The notes: generated by a model from the letters alone, not told the origin. A stretch of DNA of 64,000 bases from Planctomycetaceae bacterium (GCA_011525785.1 WYBT01000038.1:62001-126000), one strand, 5' to 3'. Positions 25,566 through 34,283 are shown, counted from the first letter of the stretch. Translations and numbers: made by a program.

Positions 25566-25985
25566 ATGAACATGGCAACTCGTACTCGACTCTCCGCTCT
25601 GACGCTCGGCGTTGTCTGGCTGACGGCCAGTTGCGAGACCCGAGTCGCTCCGGCCGCGACAACCACGGTCACTTCGACCACCACGGTGACGAACGTCGAC
25701 GAGCACGGAGTCGCGCACGTCGTCCAGCAGGGCTGGACGCTCGAGGTGGGGCCGGATGTCCGTTACCAGTCCGTCTCGAAGAGCGGCGCTGGCGACCAGT
25801 CCGGTGTGACCACGACGATCAACGGCGTTCCGTTCGAGGTGCGCGACGGCCGGCTGCTGCTCGACAAGCTCGACCTCGGGCCGGTTCCGAGCGGCGCGAA
25901 GCTGCGCGTGTCCGCTGAAGGCGTCTTCGTCGACGGCGAGCGGCGCGGCGCGACTCCCAAGCTCGTCGAGTCCGGCGGCGATTGA
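25566..25985 (+). CDS. Putative lipoprotein of unknown function
   Basis: A 139-residue protein with a lipoprotein signal (MNMATRTRLSALTLGVVWLT then ASC, Cys about 23). After a Thr/Val-rich spacer (TTTVTSTTTVTNV) there is a small beta-rich domain with T-T-I-N-G-V-P-F-E-V-R-D-G-R-L-L-L and A-E-G-V-F-V-D-G-E-R-R-G. No family is recognised. ATG 25566 is chosen because it begins the signal; ATG 25572 is equally possible. It lies 35 bp after the Tricorn gene and could be co-transcribed with it. Confidence 0.7.
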   Translation: MNMATRTRLSALTLGVVWLTASCETRVAPAATTTVTSTTTVTNVDEHGVAHVVQQGWTLEVGPDVRYQSVSKSGAGDQSGVTTTINGVPFEVRDGRLLLDKLDLGPVPSGAKLRVSAEGVFVDGERRGATPKLVESGGD

Positions 25986-26009
25986 GTCACTCAGCCGCGC
26001 GAGTTGCGG

Positions 26010-26999
26010 CTACGCGTCGACAAGGTGCGCGAGCACGTGTTCGAGCCCTTCGACGATGCGCGCCATGCGCTCGTAGTCGAGCTTCTCCGGCGTGTCCGCG
26101 CGCGTGTGGTAGTGCGCGTAGCGGAACGGCGCCGTGTCGGTGACCATCAGCGCGCGATAGCCCTGCGCCCAGAACGAGCGATGGTCGCTCCAGTCGACGC
26201 CTTGGATCTCTCGTGGCAGCGCTGCGCCTTCGCTGGGAAACGCCACGTTCGCGCGAAAGTGGCGCACGAGCTTCCTCACGAGCTCCGCTGAGTCGGTGTC
26301 GCCCACGAAGGCGATGAAGTTCGCTGTCGAAGGGTAGAGCCAGCTCAAGCCGGGCGCTGGATAGCGCTGTGAGTCGGGCGAGTCGCTGTAGCAGCCCAGC
26401 GTCTCGAGGCTGAGCATCGCGAGCACGTTCTCGCCGCGTTCGCGACAGCCGCGCGCGCAGCGGGCGCTGCCCATGTCGGTCGTGCCGAAGTAGGGCGGCT
26501 CCTCGTTCGCGAAGGCGGCGAAACGCAGCGTGCGCGCAGTCGGCTGGCTCGCGAAGCGCCGCGCGAGCGCCAGCAGCGCCGCCACGCCGCTGCCGTTGTC
26601 GTTCGCGCCCGGGCAGTCGGTGGCCGAGTCGTAGTGCGCGCCGACGAGCGCGATCTCGGACGAGCCGCGCCGCTCGGCGATGACGTTGGCGCACTCGACG
26701 CCGCGCTCGATCCAGACCTCTTCGCGCACTTCGTAGCCGGCGCGCGCGAACTCCTCGCGCAGGAACACTCGCGCTGCGTGCAGTCCGGCTGGAGCTGACG
26801 TGTTGCGCACCCCGATTCGCGTCGCGAGGACGGCGACATCGTGCTCGAGCTCGCTCGCCAGCGCCCGCTGCGCTTCCGTCAGCGGCTCGAGCGGGCCCGT
26901 GTGGCTCTGGCCCGGCATCCACACGCGCGAGCAGGTCGCCCAGCCCGCCACGAGCGCTGCTACGACGAGCGCGATCACGAACGGCCGGCGGATGCGCAT
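26010..26999 (-). CDS. M28-family zinc aminopeptidase-like protein
   Basis: A 329-residue peptidase with an N-terminal signal anchor (about 6-24, FVIALVVAALVAGWATC; the Cys at 23 could also be a lipobox). The catalytic domain carries the M28 metal ligands in order: GAHYDS (His, Asp), PGANDNGSG (bridging Asp), NEEPPYF (the Glu pair), a later SLETLGCYSDS segment and a final YHTRADTPEKL (His). The His-Asp-Glu-Asp-His set is therefore complete. It faces the periplasm or is lipid-anchored and probably releases N-terminal amino acids. Its stop is 24 bp from that of the preceding convergent gene. ATG 26999. Confidence 0.9.
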   Translation of the reverse strand: MRIRRPFVIALVVAALVAGWATCSRVWMPGQSHTGPLEPLTEAQRALASELEHDVAVLATRIGVRNTSAPAGLHAARVFLREEFARAGYEVREEVWIERGVECANVIAERRGSSEIALVGAHYDSATDCPGANDNGSGVAALLALARRFASQPTARTLRFAAFANEEPPYFGTTDMGSARCARGCRERGENVLAMLSLETLGCYSDSPDSQRYPAPGLSWLYPSTANFIAFVGDTDSAELVRKLVRHFRANVAFPSEGAALPREIQGVDWSDHRSFWAQGYRALMVTDTAPFRYAHYHTRADTPEKLDYERMARIVEGLEHVLAHLVDA

Positions 27000-27473
27000 G
27001 CGGCTCGGGGACGAGTCTCGCGCGGGCTTCTTCCATGACGCGGCTCAGTCGCCGTTGAGCGCCGCGCGCAGTGCTCCATGCTCGAGCGCCGTCGCCGCGG
27101 CACGCCAGTCCGCGGGACCTCGGTCCCCGGCCTCTCCGGCCATCTGCAGATCGAGTGCGCCGCCGCTGATCGACAGCGATGCGCTCCCGCGCTGTTGGCA
27201 GGCCGAAGACCTGCACCCTGTCGGCGGGATGCAAGTCCGGTCGGTCGAACTCGAAACCCGTCGTCGAGCGCGCCGATCGTCCCGCGTGGACGGAGCGCAC
27301 AGGCTCACGCGCGAGTGCGGCGGAGCTTCGCGATCGTCCAGCTCCTGGATCGGCGCCGGCCCACAGGCCGCGCGGCAGGCGCTGGGCGCGGGGGCTCGCG
27401 GATTGCGGTGCGGACTTGTTCGCGCCGGAGTGGTCAACTCCGGCGCCAGTTGTCCCCACCCAGGAGCCCCCCG
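27000..27473. other. 474-bp divergent intergenic region
   Basis: Lies between the M28 peptidase and beta-propeller genes. It holds no convincing gene. The only structured element seen is the perfect hairpin near its right end. Confidence 0.5.
27422..27446 (+). promoter_or_regulatory. Perfect 10-bp hairpin in the leader of the beta-propeller gene
   Basis: GCGCCGGAGT-GGTCA-ACTCCGGCGC, a 10-bp stem with a 5-base loop, 15 bases before the AGGAG Shine-Dalgarno. It could be an operator or an mRNA leader structure; the leader of the gene at 20928 has a comparable one. Confidence 0.45.
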
Positions 27474-28937
27474 ATGACGAGCCTCTCGCTTCGCGCTGCA
27501 TCCAGCGCAGTCCTCGCCCTTTCGATCCTGCCTGCAGCCGCCAGCGCCTTCGCCGCGCCGCAGACCGACGCCTACGTCTCGGTTTCCGGCGGCGACCGCG
27601 TCGCGGTGCTCGACACCGTGACCGCGACCGCCAGCGCCTCGATCCCCGTCGGCGACGGGCCCTCGCGCGCTGCTTTTTCGCGCGATGGCGCGCGCGCCTA
27701 CGTGTCGAACACGAGCGCCGACACGGTCTCGGTGATCGACACCGAGGCGCTGGTCCAACTGACGACCATCCCGGTCGGCGACGCGCCCGGTGAGCTCGCG
27801 GTCTCGCCCGATGGGGCGCTGGTCTACGTGATGGTCGCGAACGGCGTCGTGCAGGTGCTCGACACAGCGGCCGGAGCGGTGGTCGACGCGATCGCGACGG
27901 GCAGCGGCTCGGGCGGCATCGCGCTCTCGAGCGACGGCTCGCGCCTGTACGTCGCGGGCGGCGCCATCAGCGTGATCGACACCACGACGCGCACGGTGAT
28001 CGCTTCGCACATCGTGGGCACGGCTGCGCTCGACATCGCGCTCACGCCGGACGACTCGCGGGCCTACGCGAGCTTCTACACCTTCTACTTCTCGCCCGTG
28101 TTCAGCGCGGGCGGGGCGGTCGCCGTGCTCGATACCGCCACCAACACGATTCAAGCCTACGTGAACACCGGTTCGCTGCCGTCGGCGGTGGCGGTGTCGC
28201 CCGACGGCGAGCGCGTGTACGTCGGACTCACGGACACGTGGGTCAACACCGGTTACGGCGCCGGCTTCCTGCCGACCAAGATCGTCGCGACCATCTCGAC
28301 CGCCACCAACACCTACAGCGGCTCGACGCTGCTCGCCAATCGCCCCGCGGGCATCGCGGTGAGCGCCGACAGCTCGCGCGTGTACGTGGCCGTGCCGAGC
28401 TCCAACCACGTGGCCGTGATCGACGCCGCGACGTCGGCGGTGACGACGACCATCCCCGTCGCCGGCACGCCCGGGCACGTCGCCATGGCGCCGCGCGTGA
28501 GCGTGACGACGAGCTACTGCACCGCGGGGCTCACGACGAACGGCTGCACGCCGAGCGTGAGCGCGTCGGGCTTCGCGGGCGCGAGCGAGGGCTTCGGATT
28601 TCAACTGCGCGTCGAAGGCGTCGAAGGTCAGCGCGCGGGCTTGCTGATCTACGGCGTGAGCGGACCGAGCTCCTCGCCCTGGGGCAGCGGCACGAGCACC
28701 CTGTGCGTCAAAGCGCCGCTGCAGCGCACCGCGACGCAGACTTCGGGCGGCACGGACGGCGCTTGCGACGGTGCGTTCGTGCTCGACTTCAACACCTACC
28801 TCGCCGAGCACCCCACGGCGCTCGGCCAGCCCTTCGCGACGGCGACCAGCGTCTGCGCGCAGGGTTGGTTCCGCGACCCGCCGGCGCCCAAGGGCACCAA
28901 CCTCTCGAACGCGCTGGAATTCGTGGTCCAGCCGTAG
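27474..28937 (+). CDS. Exported YVTN-type beta-propeller protein with shared C-terminal domain
   Basis: A 487-residue secreted protein. ATG 27474 follows AGGAG by seven bases and begins a signal peptide (1-28, ending ASAFA). Residues 30-345 are about seven repeats of the YVTN/40-residue propeller type (A-Y-V-S-N-T-S-A-D-T-V-S-V-I-D, V-S-P-D-G-x-x-V-Y-V, A-V-I-D-A-A-T-S-A-V-T-T-T-I-P-V). Residues 348-487 are the YCTAGLTTNGC domain shared with genes at 20928 and 55511. YVTN propellers are common on cell surfaces and mediate binding. A strong hairpin ends the unit. Confidence 0.88.
   Translation: MTSLSLRAASSAVLALSILPAAASAFAAPQTDAYVSVSGGDRVAVLDTVTATASASIPVGDGPSRAAFSRDGARAYVSNTSADTVSVIDTEALVQLTTIPVGDAPGELAVSPDGALVYVMVANGVVQVLDTAAGAVVDAIATGSGSGGIALSSDGSRLYVAGGAISVIDTTTRTVIASHIVGTAALDIALTPDDSRAYASFYTFYFSPVFSAGGAVAVLDTATNTIQAYVNTGSLPSAVAVSPDGERVYVGLTDTWVNTGYGAGFLPTKIVATISTATNTYSGSTLLANRPAGIAVSADSSRVYVAVPSSNHVAVIDAATSAVTTTIPVAGTPGHVAMAPRVSVTTSYCTAGLTTNGCTPSVSASGFAGASEGFGFQLRVEGVEGQRAGLLIYGVSGPSSSPWGSGTSTLCVKAPLQRTATQTSGGTDGACDGAFVLDFNTYLAEHPTALGQPFATATSVCAQGWFRDPPAPKGTNLSNALEFVVQP
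28515..28934 (+). other. Conserved C-terminal domain, copy 2
   Basis: Residues 348-487 of the propeller protein: YCTAGLTTNGCTP at the start, C-V-K-A-P-L-Q-R-T and S-G-G-T-D in the middle, and W-F-R-D-P-P-A-P-K-G-T-N-L-S-N-A-L-E-F at the end. This is the closest relative of the copy at 21501. Confidence 0.75.
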
Positions 28938-28979
28938 GTGCGTTCTCGACCGCGGGAAAGCCGCGGGCTGTCAGCACGT

Positions 28980-29015
28980 GAGCCGGGTTGCAGCGAGAAG
29001 GCTGCGGCCCGGCTC
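28980..29015 (+). terminator. 15-bp terminator hairpin
   Basis: Stem 28980-28994 with 29001-29015 (13 Watson-Crick pairs and two G-U), loop GAGAAG. It lies 42 bp after the propeller gene. A TTG at 28988 that could begin the next gene falls inside the stem, which argues against that start. Confidence 0.65.
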
Positions 29016-29032
29016 GCGCCGACAAGGGAGCG

Positions 29033-30334
29033 GTGCTCCACCCGACTCGACCTCGCGCGCGGATCGCTGCCGTCGGCGCGGCGGCCAGTTTCCTGAGCGT
29101 CGCGGCGTGCGATCTCGTCGTCGGCGATCGCCGCGCGCGCGCGGAGCTCGATCACGTCGGCTTCCGCAACGACGTGCCCGACAGCGAGCGCGGCAACGCG
29201 GTGTTCGACGACGCGTGGTGGAGCGACGACGGCGCGCTGCTGGTCACGCAGCACCACCTCGCCGATGGGCTGCGCGTGTGGGACGGGCGCGACGGGCGGC
29301 TCTTGAGCACGCTCTCGGCCAGCCCGAACGATGGCGAGTTGCTGGTCCACGGCGCGCGACACTGCATCGTGGCGCACCAACGCAGTTCGTCGACGCTGGA
29401 ACTGCAACTGGTCGATGCCCGCGACGGGAAGGTGCTTGCCTCCGCGCCCGACGACCCGGATCGGCCGACCGCGTTGATCGGATGGACAGACCAAGGTGCG
29501 GGGATCGTCGTGGCGCGCCCAGCGGGCATCCAAGTGCTCTCGAGCGACGACCTGCGTGTCCTCCGCGGCGTGGAGTTGCCCGCCGACTCGCATCGCTATC
29601 GTCCGACGGGTGCGCTGCTCGCGGGTTCGTACAACGACAAGCGATCGGCAGAGCTCTCGCGCAGCGGCGCGTGGCTCGCTCGCGCGGCGGCGGTCTACGA
29701 CGACGGACAACGCTGGTTCTACGACCTCGCCGACCTGCGCAGCGTGCGCGTGGCGAACCTGGAGTCGCCCTCGCCGCAGGCCGGCTTCGCATCGTTCGCG
29801 TTCTCCGGCGACGAGCGCTGGCTCGCACTCGGACTCTCCGACGGGCTGTGGCTGTACGACCTCGCCGAACGCGCGTTCGTGCGCAGCGTGAAGATCAGCG
29901 GCCGGCGCAACAACTTCATCGCGCCCATGGCGTTCACCGACGGAGATCGGCGGCTCGTCGCGCTGTGCGACCAGCTCGAGGTGCTCGCCATCGACGTCCA
30001 CACGGGCGAGATCGTCGGCCAGCATCCCGCGCCCTTCGAAGACTGGGAGGGCGTGTTCCGCGCGAGCGCCGACGGATCGCGCGTGGCGCTGTACCACTTC
30101 ACCAGCGACACGCTCGAGGTCCTCAGCGGCGCCGACGCGACCCGAATCGGCTGGGTGTGCGCCTACTTCTGCAATCGCTTGCACAACCCCGTGCGCGTGC
30201 ATTTCGAACTCAGCCCCGACGGCCGCACGCTCGCCGCAGCGCATCGCTACGGCGCGGCGCTGTGGGGCACGGACACCGATCGCCTGATCGCGGCGCTGCA
30301 GGATCCCACGCTCGCGCCCGTTCGCCCGCGCTGA
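29033..30334 (+). CDS. WD40-like beta-propeller lipoprotein
   Basis: A 433-residue protein. GTG 29033 is preferred to TTG 28988 because the latter lies inside a terminator stem; AAGGGAG precedes the GTG, although very closely. The N terminus has a lipoprotein-like signal ending SVAAC (Cys about 26). The rest consists of propeller blades with D/G-turns: D-A-W-W-S-D-D-G-A-L-L-V-T, L-R-V-W-D-G-R-D-G-R-L-L, F-A-F-S-G-D-E-R-W-L-A-L-G-L-S, F-E-L-S-P-D-G-R-T-L-A-A-A. No catalytic domain is visible. It is probably a periplasmic or surface binding protein of unknown partner. Confidence 0.75.
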   Translation: MLHPTRPRARIAAVGAAASFLSVAACDLVVGDRRARAELDHVGFRNDVPDSERGNAVFDDAWWSDDGALLVTQHHLADGLRVWDGRDGRLLSTLSASPNDGELLVHGARHCIVAHQRSSSTLELQLVDARDGKVLASAPDDPDRPTALIGWTDQGAGIVVARPAGIQVLSSDDLRVLRGVELPADSHRYRPTGALLAGSYNDKRSAELSRSGAWLARAAAVYDDGQRWFYDLADLRSVRVANLESPSPQAGFASFAFSGDERWLALGLSDGLWLYDLAERAFVRSVKISGRRNNFIAPMAFTDGDRRLVALCDQLEVLAIDVHTGEIVGQHPAPFEDWEGVFRASADGSRVALYHFTSDTLEVLSGADATRIGWVCAYFCNRLHNPVRVHFELSPDGRTLAAAHRYGAALWGTDTDRLIAALQDPTLAPVRPR

Positions 30335-30357
30335 CGCGCGCTATCCTCCCCGCCCCG

Positions 30358-30381
30358 ATGAAGTGGAACGAGCCCCGATGA
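30358..30381 (+). CDS. Seven-codon leader ORF overlapping cytidylyltransferase start
   Basis: ATG 30358 encodes MKWNEPR, and its TGA (30379-30381) overlaps the ATG of the cytidylyltransferase (ATGA). The sequence around the two ATGs is a short direct repeat (CGATGAAGTGGAA twice, 20 bp apart), so the leader may simply be a duplicated start region. It could couple or attenuate translation; this is speculative. Confidence 0.3.
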   Translation: MKWNEPR

Positions 30382-31166
30382 AGTGGAAGAAAGAACAAGT
30401 CGTGATCCTGTGCGGCGGCGAAGGCACGCGCCTGCGCGAGGAGACCGAGTTCAAGCCCAAGGCGCTGGTCGAGGTCGGCGGGCGGCCGATCCTCTGGCAC
30501 TTGATGCGCATCTACTACCGCTGGGGCTACCGGCGCTTCGTCCTGTGCCTTGGCTACAAGGGCGAGCAGATCAAGGACTACTTCCTCAACTACCAGTGGC
30601 ACGACTCGAACTTCACGCTCGAGCTCAAGTCGGGCCGCAAGTCGCTGGCGGCGGGGGACGGCGATGTCGAGGACTGGGAGATCACGTTCGTCGAGACCGG
30701 CGCGAAGACGCAGACCGGCGGGCGACTGTTCCGCGCGCGCGACTACGTCGAGGGCAAGACGTTCCTCTTCAACTACTGCGACGGTCTGTCGGACATCGAC
30801 CTCGATGCGCTGGTCGCGCACCACAAGAAGATGGGCAAGCTCGCGACGCTGACAGGCTTCCACCCGCGCTCGCGCTACGGCGAGGTCGCGGTCGACGAGC
30901 GCGGCATCGTCACGCACTTCCAGGAGAAGCCGATGATGAACTCGCTCACCAGCGGCGGGTTCTTCGTGATGAACCGCGGCGTGTTCGACTACCTCGACCC
31001 CGAGTGCATCCTCGAGACCGGGCCGCTGTCGGCGATGAGCGTCGACCGCGAGCTCGCGCTGTACCAGCACGACGGTTTCTGGTTCTCGATGGACACCTAC
31101 AAGGAAGCGCTGACGCTCAACGAGCTGTGGAACGGCGGCAACGCGCCGTGGAAGGTGTGGAAGTGA
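30378..31166 (+). CDS. rfbF: Glucose-1-phosphate cytidylyltransferase
   Basis: Makes CDP-glucose from CTP and glucose-1-phosphate, the first step to CDP-linked deoxysugars. The 262-residue protein has the nucleotidyltransferase signature G-G-E-G-T-R-L-R-E-E-T (about 11-21) and then F-K-P-K-A-L-V-E-V-G-G-R-P-I-L-W-H, as in RfbF/DdhA enzymes, with the metal-binding D in YCDGLSDID and the QEKP motif. Length matches the family (about 257). Start: ATG 30378; GTG 30363 would add five residues. Its stop overlaps the start of the following dehydratase gene (GTGA), so the two are coupled. Confidence 0.93.
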   Translation: MKWKKEQVVILCGGEGTRLREETEFKPKALVEVGGRPILWHLMRIYYRWGYRRFVLCLGYKGEQIKDYFLNYQWHDSNFTLELKSGRKSLAAGDGDVEDWEITFVETGAKTQTGGRLFRARDYVEGKTFLFNYCDGLSDIDLDALVAHHKKMGKLATLTGFHPRSRYGEVAVDERGIVTHFQEKPMMNSLTSGGFFVMNRGVFDYLDPECILETGPLSAMSVDRELALYQHDGFWFSMDTYKEALTLNELWNGGNAPWKVWK

Positions 31167-32137
31167 GCGTCTGGAAGTCCAAGAACGTCTTCGTCACCGG
31201 CGCGAGCGGGTTGCTCGGCAGTGCGCTGGTCGAGGAGCTCATCGCGCGCGAGGCGAACGTCACCTGCCTGATGCGCGACTGGATCGCGCAGTCGCGCCTG
31301 TTCTCGGGGCGACTCGTCGAGCGCGTCAACGTCGTGCGCGGCGAACTCGAGGACTACGAGCTCGTGCTGCGCGCGCTGAACGAGCACGAGATCGAGTGCG
31401 TGTTCCACCTCGGCGCGCAGACCATCGTCGGCACCGCCACGCGCTCGCCGCTCTCGACCTTCGAGGCCAACATCAAGGGCACGTGGGTGCTGCTCGAGGC
31501 CTGCCGCCAGCTCCCGCGCCTGGTGAAGCGCGTGCTCGTCGCCTCCAGCGACAAGGCCTACGGCTCGCACGACGTCCTGCCGTACCGCGAGGACGCGCCG
31601 CTCATCGGCCGCTTTCCGTACGACGTCTCGAAGTCCTGCGCCGACCTGATCTGCGCGAGCTACTTCCACACCTACAAGCTGCCCGTCGCGATCACGCGCT
31701 GCGGCAACCTCTACGGCGCCGGCGATCTCAACTGGAACCGTCTGATCCCCGGCACGATCCGCTCGCTGCTCGCCGGCGAGCGCCCGATCGTGCGCTCCGA
31801 CGGCTCATTCGTGCGCGACTACTTCTACGTGAAGGACGCAGCGCTCGCGTACCTCGCGCTCGCCGAGCGCCTCGGCGAACCGAAGTTCCACGGCGAAGCC
31901 TTCAACTTCGGCACCGAAGAGCCGCTCGACGTGCTCAACATCGTCGCGCGATTGCAGAAGGCCGTGGGCCGCACCGACCTCGCGCCCGTGATCCTCGGCG
32001 AAGCCAGCCACGAGATCCCGCGCCAGTACCTCGACTGCTCCAAAGCGCGCGAGTGGCTCGCCTGGAAGCCGCAACGCACGCTCGACCAGGGGCTGGCTGA
32101 AACGGTTGCGTGGTATCGACGGGCGCTCGGCGCTTAG
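31163..32137 (+). CDS. NAD-dependent sugar-nucleotide epimerase/dehydratase (CDP-glucose 4,6-dehydratase-like)
   Basis: A 324-residue extended short-chain dehydrogenase. The N-terminal nucleotide-binding loop is V-T-G-A-S-G-L-L-G-S (about 10-19). The catalytic pair is in YDVSK (Tyr and Lys spaced by three) with a preceding SSDKAYG. Downstream are R-C-G-N-L-Y-G-A-G-D-L-N-W-N-R and R-D-Y-F-Y-V-K-D, typical of sugar 4,6-dehydratases. It follows the CDP-glucose-forming gene with a four-base overlap, so CDP-glucose 4,6-dehydratase is the most likely activity. RfbG itself is somewhat longer, so another CDP-sugar dehydratase or epimerase is possible. GTG 31163 has GGAAGG upstream. Confidence 0.85.
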   Translation: MSVWKSKNVFVTGASGLLGSALVEELIAREANVTCLMRDWIAQSRLFSGRLVERVNVVRGELEDYELVLRALNEHEIECVFHLGAQTIVGTATRSPLSTFEANIKGTWVLLEACRQLPRLVKRVLVASSDKAYGSHDVLPYREDAPLIGRFPYDVSKSCADLICASYFHTYKLPVAITRCGNLYGAGDLNWNRLIPGTIRSLLAGERPIVRSDGSFVRDYFYVKDAALAYLALAERLGEPKFHGEAFNFGTEEPLDVLNIVARLQKAVGRTDLAPVILGEASHEIPRQYLDCSKAREWLAWKPQRTLDQGLAETVAWYRRALGA

Positions 32138-32459
32138 CGGCTCTGGTTCGTTGACCGCGCGCGCTTCGATCTTCGCGTCCGGGACGCACGCTGTCGCACG
32201 TCGAAGAACGGCTCGAGCTTCTGACCCCATTGGTTGCTGAACGCGTGGTTCGGGCGGCGTCGCTCAGTTGCTCGTCGTCGCCGACGAAGTGACGGTGCTC
32301 GCTTGAGCGATCGCGCAAGCGCGCCGCGCCGCACAGGCAGTCAGATGAACTCAAGTGCGGTGCGGCGCGCGTTAGTTGGGCCAGCGAACTACTCGCTATC
32401 CAAGAGCATCTTGTCTCTGGTGTCGGCGCAGTCGTCGGCGTGTGCTCGCGCTTTTCCTG
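32138..32459. other. 322-bp convergent intergenic region
   Basis: Boundary between the chromosomal CDP-sugar operon and the accessory region. It contains the terminator hairpin at 32319-32370 and no convincing gene. A short basic open frame on the minus strand (32134-32334) lacks support. Confidence 0.5.
32319..32370. terminator. Bidirectional 16-bp terminator hairpin
   Basis: Arms 32319-32334 and 32355-32370 pair over 16 positions with one G-U, loop of 20 bases. It lies between the convergent dehydratase and radical SAM genes. Confidence 0.7.
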
Positions 32460-33788
32460 CTACGTCCCGCGTACCCGAACCAACTGGTTCGAGGCGTCCG
32501 GCTCTGCCGGGACTGAAGCCACGCTCGGCTTGATGCGTCCATGGCCCTCCGTGCGTGGCCTGGTCGCGACCTCCAGATTGTCCGCCAGGTTGTGCATCTG
32601 GAGCCACTCGGCGTGTGTGAACGACGAAGACTGGGTGACGACTGGAATGGCGTCGTTGCTCTCCACGAGCTTCCAGCGCTCGCGCTCTTGCTCAAGCGCA
32701 GTGCCCCGCAGAAGCATGAGCGGGAAGGCGCGAACGACCGAGACGCCGCGCTGGTGGCACCAGTCCACGCTCGCGCGGAACGAGTCCAGCGTCTGCTCGG
32801 GCAGTCCGTAGATCAGAGACACTTCGAAGGGGATACACGATGCACGGAGCATCCCAAGCGCAGCATCGACCTTCACCAGGTTGTTGGGCCGTCCGATCGC
32901 GCGCATCTCGCGCTCATGAATCGTCTGAAGACCAAACTCCAGGTGAACGTCAAGGCCGCTGCATGCATCCAGGAACGATGCCGTGAGAAGCTCGAACCGG
33001 CACTGAAGCGAGACGCGCCCTCGGTACCCGAGATCTGCGAGTGTCCGGAGAATGGCCTCGGCGTGCGGGTTTATGTTGAAGACGGGATCGAGGACTGCGA
33101 GGTCCTTCACGCCGGCGGACGCGATGACCTGCAATTCCCTGAGCACGCGTCCCTGCGGGAGAACGCCGAACCGCATGCGCGAGCCCGACTCACGGTGCTG
33201 GCAGAACGAACAGGAGTATGGGCATCCACGCTGCGCCTCCCAGCGCAGGAACGCGCTGGGACGGAGCACTCCCGTCAGCAGCGGTGAGGGCAGATCTGCG
33301 AGATCGGGACGAGCCGAGTGCGCGGAGTGATCCGCACCGCGCAACGTCACACCGAGTGGAAGCAACGCACCATCTGAGGCAACGAAGTCGGCGAGCGCGT
33401 CTTCGGCGTAGCCGCGGATGAACACGTCGGCATCCGGGTACAGAGCATCGACCCCGATCGGGCTGAAGCTCACTTGAGGGCCGCCGAGAATGATGCGCCC
33501 TGTGAAGCCTGCTCTGCGAAGGGCCGGGAGCAGCCACCGGATGACTGGCTCATTCCAGATGAACGCACCGATCGCGACGAACGCAGCGCGACCTCCGGTT
33601 GCGTCGAGGATCGCCGCAAGCACGCTCTCCTTGCAGAAGGTTGGCGCGTTGACGGCGAAGGACAGCGACGTGACTTGGACCGAGGGCTCCACGGCCAGCC
33701 GTGCGAGGAGCGATGCGTGCCCGAGGGAGAGCGAGGGGTCCTTGGCCCTGCCCCAGTCGAGCGACAGGACGACGAGGTGAGCAGTCAC
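32460..33788 (-). CDS. B12-binding-domain radical SAM protein
   Basis: A 442-residue protein. The start is GTG 33788, supported by GGAGG six bases upstream and a GTGA overlap with the stop of the preceding small gene. The N-terminal half is a cobalamin-binding Rossmann-like domain (about 3-150), with I-I-L-G-G-P-Q-V and Y-P-D-A-D-V-F-I-R-G-Y-A-E-D as in B12-binding radical SAM enzymes. The cluster motif is C189-P-Y-S-C193-S-F-C196, followed by the TIM-barrel motifs H-L-E-F-G-L-Q-T-I and L-I-Y-G-L-P. The substrate cannot be told. Base composition is less GC-biased than in the flanking chromosome. It belongs with the two upstream minus-strand genes. Confidence 0.85.
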   Translation of the reverse strand: MTAHLVVLSLDWGRAKDPSLSLGHASLLARLAVEPSVQVTSLSFAVNAPTFCKESVLAAILDATGGRAAFVAIGAFIWNEPVIRWLLPALRRAGFTGRIILGGPQVSFSPIGVDALYPDADVFIRGYAEDALADFVASDGALLPLGVTLRGADHSAHSARPDLADLPSPLLTGVLRPSAFLRWEAQRGCPYSCSFCQHRESGSRMRFGVLPQGRVLRELQVIASAGVKDLAVLDPVFNINPHAEAILRTLADLGYRGRVSLQCRFELLTASFLDACSGLDVHLEFGLQTIHEREMRAIGRPNNLVKVDAALGMLRASCIPFEVSLIYGLPEQTLDSFRASVDWCHQRGVSVVRAFPLMLLRGTALEQERERWKLVESNDAIPVVTQSSSFTHAEWLQMHNLADNLEVATRPRTEGHGRIKPSVASVPAEPDASNQLVRVRGT

Positions 33789-34168
33789 TTGCCACCTCCA
33801 AGGGAACGCGAGTCGCGACTGGGATGACCGGCAGCCAGTCGGGCACACAACGCGTTCGGATGAGGAATACGCCGGAACGGCAACCAGGGAAGGCCGAAGC
33901 GGGCACACAGCTCGCGGATCTTTCGTCCGTGGCTCGTCCGAGTGAGGCCGGACAGCCACAAGACGAGCGAGATGTCGCGTCGCTGAAGCGTTGGCTCGAA
34001 GCTGGATGCTGAAGCATCGGTTCTCCGTGTCGGGCAATGCACGACAGCGGACAGTTCAAACGCGCGCGCGAGGCGATCGAGGGCCGGATCGCGGGGGTCG
34101 CCCCCGATGACCACGAGCGTGCCTCCGCGCAGCGCGGAGACGTGAAGAGAATCAGATTGTGAGTGCAT
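33785..34168 (-). CDS. Small DUF2325-like protein
   Basis: A 127-residue protein translated with the radical SAM gene (GTGA overlap). The core T-L-V-V-I-G-G-D-P-R-D (about 16-26), then R-D-I-S-L-V-L-W-L-S-G-L-T-R-T-S-H-G-R-K-I, then F-G-L-P-W-L-P-F-R resembles DUF2325. In that family a GG loop, a strand ending in a Thr/Ser-His pair, and a final hydrophobic strand recur. The match is by eye and not certain. ATG 34168 has no clear Shine-Dalgarno; the frame stays open upstream to 34396, overlapping the 606-residue gene, so the start is unsettled. Function unknown. Confidence 0.5.
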   Translation of the reverse strand: MHSQSDSLHVSALRGGTLVVIGGDPRDPALDRLARAFELSAVVHCPTRRTDASASSFEPTLQRRDISLVLWLSGLTRTSHGRKIRELCARFGLPWLPFRRIPHPNALCARLAAGHPSRDSRSLGGGK

Positions 34169-34283
34169 GTGAAAACCAGAGCCATGCGAGAGACCGGAAC
34201 CGTGTGGTCCGATCGAAGCGGTTTCGTGCGACGCCCAAGGGGCAACGGAGGCCAGTTGGTCCTCCAAGTCGCGGATCGAGTTG

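Noticed and set aside
22117-25662. 1181-codon minus-strand frame opposite the Tricorn gene
   Set aside because: Arg/Val/Ala/His-rich mirror translation with no motif; the plus-strand protein has full Tricorn architecture and a signal peptide.
27180-27421. Prophage or integrase attachment site suggested by the gene-poor gap
   Set aside because: No tRNA, integrase or direct repeat flanks the gap; it is simply a divergent promoter region.
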